A DNA stretch of 10,899 nucleotides from JAQGMV01 sp046597455 (lineage in GTDB: Bacteria > Pseudomonadota > Gammaproteobacteria > Burkholderiales > SG8-41). The DNA lies in contig JBKJKJ010000207.1 of the NCBI GenBank assembly GCA_046597455.1, forward strand, positions 1-10,899, read 5' to 3'. A program made the position numbers and the translations under genes. Positions 6,861-10,899 of this stretch are shown here, in pieces. The notes under the pieces are model-generated. The model was not told the DNA's origin and did not search any database. It saw only the letters and a list, made by a program, of their open reading frames with translations. Positions within the stretch are counted from its first letter, which is position 1. Every line of letters begins with the position of its first letter.

Positions 6861-8039
6861 TCAAACCCCCGCAGACTGCCTCAGCCCGGCGATCTGATCT
6901 GCGCTGTAACCGAGCTCCCCGAGTATGCCGTCGGTGTGTTGGCCGATTGCAGGAATCGGGTCCATGCGGGCCTCTACGCCGTCGAAAGTCGCAGGCGGCA
7001 GCACTGCCGGGATCGGCCCCGCAGGCGATCCGACGTCACGCCAGCGTTTGCGCGCCTCAAGCTGTGGGTGCGTCCACACATCTTCGGGGGCGTTGAGCTT
7101 GGCGTTGGCAATGCCCGCATCATCGAGGCGCGAAACGACAGCTTCGGCAGTCAGGCCGGCGAATACGGCTTCGATGAGCGTCACGACTTCCGCGCGTGCC
7201 GCCGTACGCTTCGAGTTGTTGTCGTAACGCGGATCTTTCGCAAGCTCAGGCTGTTGCAGCACGCCGGCGCAGAACGACGCCCATTCGCGCTCGTTCTGGA
7301 TGCCGAACATGACGTGCCTGCCGTCGCCCGCGCGAAAGCGGCCGTACGGAACGATGGTCGCGTGGTCGGGACCGCTACGCTTGGGCGCTTGACCGCTGAA
7401 GTGGGTGTAATACAGCGGGTGGCTCATCCATTCCACCATCGCTTCGAACATCGTGACTTCGATGCGCCGGCCTTTACCGGTGCGCTCGCGCTCGTACAGC
7501 GCAGCGAGGATCGCCGCATACGCATGCAGGCCGGTTCCGAGATCGGTGATCGAAATGCCGACTTTACTGGGCGCCTCCTCCGTGCCGGTGACCGACAGCA
7601 CGCCCGCTTCGCTCTGCACGAGCAGGTCATACGCTTTCTTCTTCGCGTACGGACCGCTGTCGCCATAGCCCGAGATGTCGCAGACGATGAGCCGCGGATG
7701 CTTTTCGAGCAGTGTCCCTGCATCGAGCCCCAGGCGTTTGGCCGCGCCCGGCGCCAGGTTCTGGATGAACACATCGGCTGTCCCGATCAGGCGGCCAAGA
7801 ATTTCGCCGGCCTGCGCGTGCTTCACGTCGAGCGTGAGGCTCTCTTTCGAGCGATTGAGCCAGACGAAATACGCGGACAGCCCTTTTACGGACTGGTCGT
7901 AATCGCGCGCGAAGTCGCCGCCGCCGGGTCGCTCGATCTTGATGACCCGCGCGCCGAGGTCGGCAAGCTGGCGTGATGCAAACGGCGCGGCAACCGCCTG
8001 CTCGAGCGATACGACGGTGATGCCTGCGAGAGGGAGCAT
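6861..8039 (-). CDS. Class III CoA-transferase (CaiB/BaiF family)
   Basis: This 392-residue protein is a full-length member of the formyl-CoA transferase-like (CaiB/BaiF) family, which moves CoA between carboxylic acids through enzyme-bound anhydride/thioester intermediates. Landmarks are: LAGITVVSLEQAVAAPFASR (4-23); LADLGARVIKIERPGGGDFAR (26-45, shortened here to its core); WLNRSKESLTLDVK (60-73); CDISGYGDSGPY (120-131); and KKAYDLLVQSEAG with the expected catalytic Asp138. The C-terminal half has HPQLEARKRW (324-333). The ATG at 8039 lies 14 bases after the acyl-CoA dehydrogenase stop and has no clear Shine-Dalgarno site, which suggests translational coupling. The same frame continues upstream without homology and was not used. 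Related proteins include mesaconyl-CoA and succinyl-CoA-dependent transferases. Donor and acceptor acids cannot be read from the sequence. Confidence 0.92.
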   Translation of the reverse strand: MLPLAGITVVSLEQAVAAPFASRQLADLGARVIKIERPGGGDFARDYDQSVKGLSAYFVWLNRSKESLTLDVKHAQAGEILGRLIGTADVFIQNLAPGAAKRLGLDAGTLLEKHPRLIVCDISGYGDSGPYAKKKAYDLLVQSEAGVLSVTGTEEAPSKVGISITDLGTGLHAYAAILAALYERERTGKGRRIEVTMFEAMVEWMSHPLYYTHFSGQAPKRSGPDHATIVPYGRFRAGDGRHVMFGIQNEREWASFCAGVLQQPELAKDPRYDNNSKRTAARAEVVTLIEAVFAGLTAEAVVSRLDDAGIANAKLNAPEDVWTHPQLEARKRWRDVGSPAGPIPAVLPPATFDGVEARMDPIPAIGQHTDGILGELGYSADQIAGLRQSAGV

Positions 8040-8053
8040 GAAATTCGCGGGTG

Positions 8054-9223
8054 TCAGAACGACCGTGGCATGCCCAGCACGTGCTCGCCGACATACGACA
8101 GGATGAGATTGGTCGAAATCGGCGCCACCTGGTACAGGCGCGTCTCGCGGAACTTGCGCTCGATGTCGTATTCGGCGGCAAAGCCGAACCCGCCGTGAGT
8201 CTGCAGGCAGGCGTTCGCCGCTTCCCACGCCGCGTCGGCGCCGAGGAGCTTGGCCATGTTCGCTTCGGCGCCGCACGGCTTGTGAGCATCGAACAGCGCG
8301 GCAGCCTTGAACCGCATCAGGTCGGCCGCTTCGACGTTGACGTAGGCCCGCGCGATCGGAAACTGTATGCCCTGATTTTTGCCGATCGGACGGTCGAACA
8401 CGACGCGCTCGTTCGCGTAACGCGTCGCGCGATCGGTGAACCAGTGGCCGTCGCCGATGCATTCGGCGGCGATCAGGATACGCTCGGCATTCAGGCCGTC
8501 GAGAATATAGCGAAAACCCTTGCCCTCCTCGCCGATCAGGTTCTCGACAGGCACTTCGAGGTTGTCGATGAACAGCTGGTTGGTCTCGTGGTTCACCATG
8601 TTGCGTATGGGTGTGACAACGAGCGATTTTCCCGCACCTCGCACGTCGACCACGAATATCGACATGCCGTCCGATTTCTTCTTCACCTCTTCGAGCGGCG
8701 TCGTGCGCGCGAGCACGATCATCAGGTCGGAATGCTGCAGCCGGGACGTCCACACCTTCTGGCCGTTGATCACGTAGCGGTCGCCTTTGCGCACCGCGGT
8801 CGTCTTGATCTTGGTCGTGTCCGTGCCGGCGGTTGGCTCGGTCACCGCCATCGACTGCAGCCGAAGCTCGCCCGTCGCGATCTTCGGCAGGTATCTCTTT
8901 TTCTGTTCCTCGGAGCCATGCCGCAGCACGGTGCCCATGTTGTACATCTGCCCATGCACCGAGCCCGAGTTGGCCCCCGAGCGGTTGATCTCCTCCATGA
9001 TCACCGACGCCTCGGTCAGCGTCAGCCCCGACCCGCCGTATTCCTCAGGAATGAGCGCCGAGAGCCACCCGGCCTCGGTCAGCGCATCGACAAATGCTTC
9101 GGGATAACCCCGCGCTTCGTCTATTTTCTGCCAGTAGGCGCTATCGAACTGGTTGCACAAGGCGCGCACGCCATCGCGCAGCTCGGCGTGAGGATCGTCC
9201 TGTGTCTTATCGGCTGTACTCAT
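8054..9223 (-). CDS. Acyl-CoA dehydrogenase
   Basis: This 389-residue flavoprotein is of normal length for the family and oxidises an acyl-CoA to the enoyl-CoA, passing electrons to ETF. It has MAVTEPTAGTDTTKIKT (125-141, flavin/substrate region), INGQKVWTS (152-160), FDRPIGKNQGIQFPIA (276-291) and QTHGGFGFAAEYDIER (341-356). In medium-chain enzymes the catalytic base sits in a Y-E-G-T motif near the C-terminus. Here that place reads YQVAPIS, with Pro368 where Glu is expected. Instead Glu247 in DGLNAERIL matches the base of isovaleryl-CoA and long-chain dehydrogenases (Glu254/261). The enzyme is therefore probably active with the relocated base. No purine-rich ribosome site precedes the ATG at 9223, only a C-rich stretch. 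It is the first gene of an operon with the CoA-transferase. Confidence 0.93.
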   Translation of the reverse strand: MSTADKTQDDPHAELRDGVRALCNQFDSAYWQKIDEARGYPEAFVDALTEAGWLSALIPEEYGGSGLTLTEASVIMEEINRSGANSGSVHGQMYNMGTVLRHGSEEQKKRYLPKIATGELRLQSMAVTEPTAGTDTTKIKTTAVRKGDRYVINGQKVWTSRLQHSDLMIVLARTTPLEEVKKKSDGMSIFVVDVRGAGKSLVVTPIRNMVNHETNQLFIDNLEVPVENLIGEEGKGFRYILDGLNAERILIAAECIGDGHWFTDRATRYANERVVFDRPIGKNQGIQFPIARAYVNVEAADLMRFKAAALFDAHKPCGAEANMAKLLGADAAWEAANACLQTHGGFGFAAEYDIERKFRETRLYQVAPISTNLILSYVGEHVLGMPRSF

Positions 9224-9259
9224 GGGCGGGGGGTAATCAGGCTATGACAGGGAACGCGC

Positions 9260-9268
9260 AGTATAACA
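9260..9268 (-). promoter_or_regulatory. Candidate extended -10 promoter of the acyl-CoA dehydrogenase operon
   Basis: On the minus strand TGTTATACT combines a TG extension with a five-of-six -10 hexamer (TATACT). No good -35 is seen, as is typical of extended -10 promoters. A start near 9253 would leave a roughly 30-base leader before the ATG at 9223. Confidence 0.4.
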
Positions 9269-9297
9269 AGCGACAGCGCGTGGCACGCACGAACAGG

Positions 9298-9326
9298 TTG
9301 CCTCGGCGCGTGCGCGTGCCTATATT
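9298..9326 (+). promoter_or_regulatory. Candidate sigma70 promoter of the lipoprotein gene
   Basis: TTGCCT (9298-9303) and TATATT (9321-9326) are separated by exactly 17 bases. Matches to consensus are four of six and five of six. The predicted start near 9333 lies about 38 bases before the ATG at 9371. Together with the opposite candidate at 9260-9268 it makes a compact divergent promoter region. Confidence 0.5.
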
Positions 9327-9370
9327 GGCCGCGAGACGACCTACTCGCGCAATCACAACGAAAGGCGGCA

Positions 9371-9724
9371 ATGAATCGCAGGTTTGCGGCAGTGATCATG
9401 GTGTTCCTGGCAGGCTGCGCGCAAACGACCGGAGGCAAAGCCGGGGCGTCGGGAAACGACCTCGCGCGCGAGGCGGCCGAATGTCAGACTGAAATCCCGG
9501 CGGCAGAAGCCAGCTACACCGAGGCCCTCACCAGCCGCGGCTACACCGCGGCGCTCGAACACATGCGCAATGACCCCGCCGCGCACAGCATGTTTCTTGC
9601 CAGTCTGATGCGCCTGTGTCTGCTCTCGCGCGGCTACAAGCAGGTCGACCTGGACGAGCTCATCGCAATCCAGCAATACGTGCCTGCCCCGCCCACGGAT
9701 GAAAAACCGGTAGAGGCCCAATGA
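9371..9724 (+). CDS. Small putative lipoprotein of unknown function
   Basis: This 117-residue protein begins MNRRFAAVIMVFLAGCAQTT, a short signal peptide with two arginines, a hydrophobic core and a lipobox (L-A-G-C) placing the lipidated cysteine at residue 16. The residue after Cys16 is Ala, not Asp, so outer-membrane sorting is expected. The mature part is about 100 residues and soluble, with two further cysteines (residues 38 and 83) that could form a disulfide, a central RGYTAALEHMRNDPAAHSMF region and a second RGYKQVDLDEL motif. I recognise no domain. The start is supported by AAAGG (9361-9365) upstream and the candidate promoter. It stands alone, divergent from the acyl-CoA dehydrogenase operon, and its function cannot be inferred from neighbours. 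Confidence 0.75.
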   Translation: MNRRFAAVIMVFLAGCAQTTGGKAGASGNDLAREAAECQTEIPAAEASYTEALTSRGYTAALEHMRNDPAAHSMFLASLMRLCLLSRGYKQVDLDELIAIQQYVPAPPTDEKPVEAQ

Positions 9725-9731
9725 ACTATCG

Positions 9732-9754
9732 GCGAGGCCGGAATCAGGCGTCGC
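9732..9754 (+). terminator. Weak hairpin after the lipoprotein gene
   Basis: GCGA-G-GCC (9732-9739) can pair with GGC-G-TCGC (9747-9754) with one internal G-G mismatch and a seven-base loop, followed by TCGTTT. It lies seven bases after the lipoprotein stop. The stem is imperfect and the T-run short, so this is a guess. Confidence 0.3.
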
Positions 9755-9839
9755 TCGTTTCGACGCTTGCTGTGTTCGCTTCCTTTTGGAGCACCTCGAT
9801 GTGTTCAGACGTACCCGTGACGATCCTGTAGCGCCGAAT
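9744..9839 (-). pseudogene. Possible remnant of a small DUF1737-like gene
   Basis: On the minus strand a 31-codon frame reads (ATT)RRYRIVTGTSEHIEVLQ, then KEANTASVETSDA and TGA. The start of this peptide resembles the opening of small DUF1737-type proteins (M-x-x-Y-x-I-V-T-G). However, the codon in the start position is ATT, an in-frame TGA lies two codons upstream, and the conserved G-W segment expected after about 25 residues is missing. It could be a decayed small gene truncated at both ends, or coincidence. The resemblance is from memory and the peptide is short. Confidence 0.2.
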
Positions 9840-10034
9840 GCCTCAATCACCCGTGCGCACCGCGTGAGGGGCGGCCGTGCGGACGACCGAGGCGTACACG
9901 ATCTGCATAAAAGCCGCTAACATCGATGCCGCCACCCGCCGTCCGCGAGTCGGCGGTGCACCTGCAGAGAGCGCTCGCGCTTCTCCCTCCGCCCCGTGAC
10001 TGCCGTCGCTTTTTATAGAAAGGTTTTTAGCGAG

Positions 10035-10790
10035 ATGAAAGTCGTCGAGTATCTGTTGCAGTCGCTGGAAAAGAACGGCGTTGAAACGATTTTCGGGAAT
10101 CCGGGGACAACTGAAATCCCGCTCGTCCAGGCGTGCGAGCAGCATCCGAAGCTGAAATACGTGGTCGCCCTCTCGGAAATCTCTGCGGTGCCGATGGCGG
10201 ATGGATACGCACGCTCGAGACGCACGCTCGGCGTGGTGAACCTGCATGTGGCCCCCGGCCTGGGCAACGGGATGGGCACGCTATACACCGCGGGTATCGC
10301 GGGCACGCCGCTCCTCGTCCTCATCGGCGGGCAGGACCGGCGCTTTGTGCACACGCAGCCGATCCTCTGGGGACCGGTCGAGCAGATGGCTCGAACGGTA
10401 TGCAAGCAGGTGTACGCGCTCAATACGCGATTCGACGCCGCCGCCAACGTGCGCCGCGCGCTGCGCGCCGCGCTCACGCCGCCTTTCGGACCGGTCGCGC
10501 TGATCTGCCCGCCTGACCTGCTCGAGCAGGAGATCACCGGCGAGCCGACGCCCGTGCAGGCACCTGCGCTCAGCGGCCTCGACGCCGCGAGTGCGGACGA
10601 GTTCGCCCGCTTTCTGTCTTCAGCGAAACGCCCGGTCGTCGTCGCGGCGGAAGACGTGCACTGGAGCGGCGCCGCCGATGTGCTCGAACGACTCGCGGAG
10701 CGTTTGCACGCGCCCGTCTACGCCGCGCCCTATACGGGCGTGCTTCCGATTTCGTCGAAGTCACGATGCACCCCGTCGTGGGGCCACTGA
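10035..10790 (+). pseudogene. Thiamine-diphosphate enzyme, benzoylformate decarboxylase-like, truncated
   Basis: The first 240 or so residues match the N-terminal Pyr domain and the start of the central domain of benzoylformate decarboxylase/acetolactate synthase-type enzymes, which decarboxylate 2-oxo acids with thiamine diphosphate. Visible are IFGNPGTTEIPL (19-30), the cofactor-activating Glu48 in VALSEIS, MADGYAR (54-60), and VNLHVAPGLGNGMGTLY (68-84) with His71 at the place of benzoylformate decarboxylase His70. Relatives have about 530 residues. Here homology stops near residue 236-242 (10740-10760), and a TGA follows at 10788-10790, so the C-terminal cofactor-binding domain with its GDG motif is missing. 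The ATG at 10035 matches the family start; GAAAGG lies 12 bases before it. The gene is either broken by foreign DNA or the sequence is chimeric near its end. As it stands the product would be inactive. Confidence 0.8.
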
Positions 10791-10899
10791 TCTCGTGCCA
10801 GGGATGGCGTCAGCAGTTTGCCGGTGGTGCCGCCGGCGTCGACGATAACCGAGCCGGGTGCGCGCAACTGCGTCGCGCTATGTCCAGGCAGTGCCGGTG
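10741..10899. other. Foreign-looking tail after the thiamine-diphosphate gene
   Basis: After about 10740-10760 none of the three plus-strand frames continues the enzyme. On the minus strand a frame from 10897 down to a TAG at 10732-10730 is open for 55 codons and contains GSVIVDAGGTTGKLL, but it runs across the junction into the enzyme gene, so it is unlikely to be one native gene. The segment could be the end of an inserted mobile element; a TG dinucleotide at 10741 and repeated G-T-G-C/G-C-C-A-type words would suit an IS21-like end. It could equally be an assembly artefact at a sequence edge. I recognise no protein. Confidence 0.35.

Larger units (their letters stand above)
9725..10034. other. 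Gap with no confident gene between lipoprotein and thiamine-diphosphate enzyme genes
   Basis: This stretch of about 310 bases has a weak hairpin just after the lipoprotein stop and two very short frames: a 36-codon plus-strand frame (9721-9831, ATGA overlap with the lipoprotein stop) and a 31-codon minus-strand frame (9744-9839) with no standard start. From about 9840 to 10034 I see no gene, and no clear promoter for the gene that follows. Confidence 0.5.

Noticed and set aside
8040..8753. Upstream extension of the CoA-transferase frame to give a 630-residue protein
   Set aside because: The extra residues lie over the acyl-CoA dehydrogenase gene in another frame and show no homology. The CoA-transferase family begins at the ATG at 8039, so this is not a fusion.
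8051..9247. A 398-codon plus-strand open frame antisense to the acyl-CoA dehydrogenase, and similar long frames at 6792-7976 and 2795-3874
   Set aside because: All mirror genes with clear family motifs on the other strand, and their products resemble no family. The common cause is high GC at third positions.
9721..9831. A 36-codon plus-strand frame overlapping the lipoprotein stop (ATGA)
   Set aside because: The overlap suggests coupling and the peptide has a basic start with a short hydrophobic stretch, but there is no ribosome site, the hydrophobic part is too weak for a firm membrane segment, and it shares its bases with a candidate terminator hairpin and an equally plausible minus-strand frame.
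1..10899. CRISPR arrays, tRNA or rRNA genes, toxin-antitoxin or defence genes
   Set aside because: I saw no regularly spaced direct repeats, no cloverleaf with CCA-type acceptor end and T-loop GTTCGA signature, no rRNA-like segments and no gene of a known defence family.

Overview
The window is a GC-rich stretch with dense codon-to-codon packing and strongly G/C-biased third positions. Gene content (long-form phosphoenolpyruvate carboxylase, acyl-CoA dehydrogenase/CoA-transferase pair, MmgE/PrpD protein, AqpZ-type aquaporin) fits a Betaproteobacterium, probably Burkholderiales-like. That placement rests on general resemblance, not on a search.

Layout. Bases 1-315 are the right end of an insertion sequence: the last 47 codons of a DDE transposase and a probable terminal repeat. 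A non-coding spacer with three nested inverted repeats follows (338-419). Then come an MmgE/PrpD-family gene on the minus strand (501-1907), a divergent spacer with a hairpin, and a water-type aquaporin on the plus strand (2196-2954). It converges on ppc, phosphoenolpyruvate carboxylase, on the minus strand (3056-5914). Divergent from ppc is a seven-or-so-helix membrane hydrolase of the alkaline ceramidase/CREST group (6071-6835). This converges on a two-gene minus-strand operon: acyl-CoA dehydrogenase (8054-9223), then a class III CoA-transferase (6861-8039), 14 bases apart. Divergent from the operon is a small orphan lipoprotein gene (9371-9724) with a recognisable sigma70-type promoter. After a roughly 310-base gap comes the first half of a thiamine-diphosphate enzyme of the benzoylformate decarboxylase type (10035 onward). 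Its homology ends abruptly around 10740-10760, and the last ~140 bases look foreign to it.

How it fits together. The acyl-CoA dehydrogenase and CoA-transferase are very likely one pathway unit acting on an organic-acid CoA ester. The MmgE/PrpD protein (hydratase/dehydratase family) and the thiamine-diphosphate decarboxylase may belong to the same kind of carboxylic-acid metabolism, but they are separate transcription units. Ppc is anaplerotic and independent. Mobile DNA at the left edge, and possibly the right, marks this as an accessory segment around ordinary metabolic genes.

I did not find a convincing new multi-gene system. The observations most worth checking are: the broken thiamine-diphosphate gene and its junction; the ceramidase-like protein, which keeps the zinc site but not the calcium site; the altered aspartate-inhibition residues in Ppc; the relocated catalytic base in the acyl-CoA dehydrogenase; the nested inverted repeats next to the insertion sequence; the hairpin in front of the aquaporin; and a short start-less reading frame at 9744-9839.
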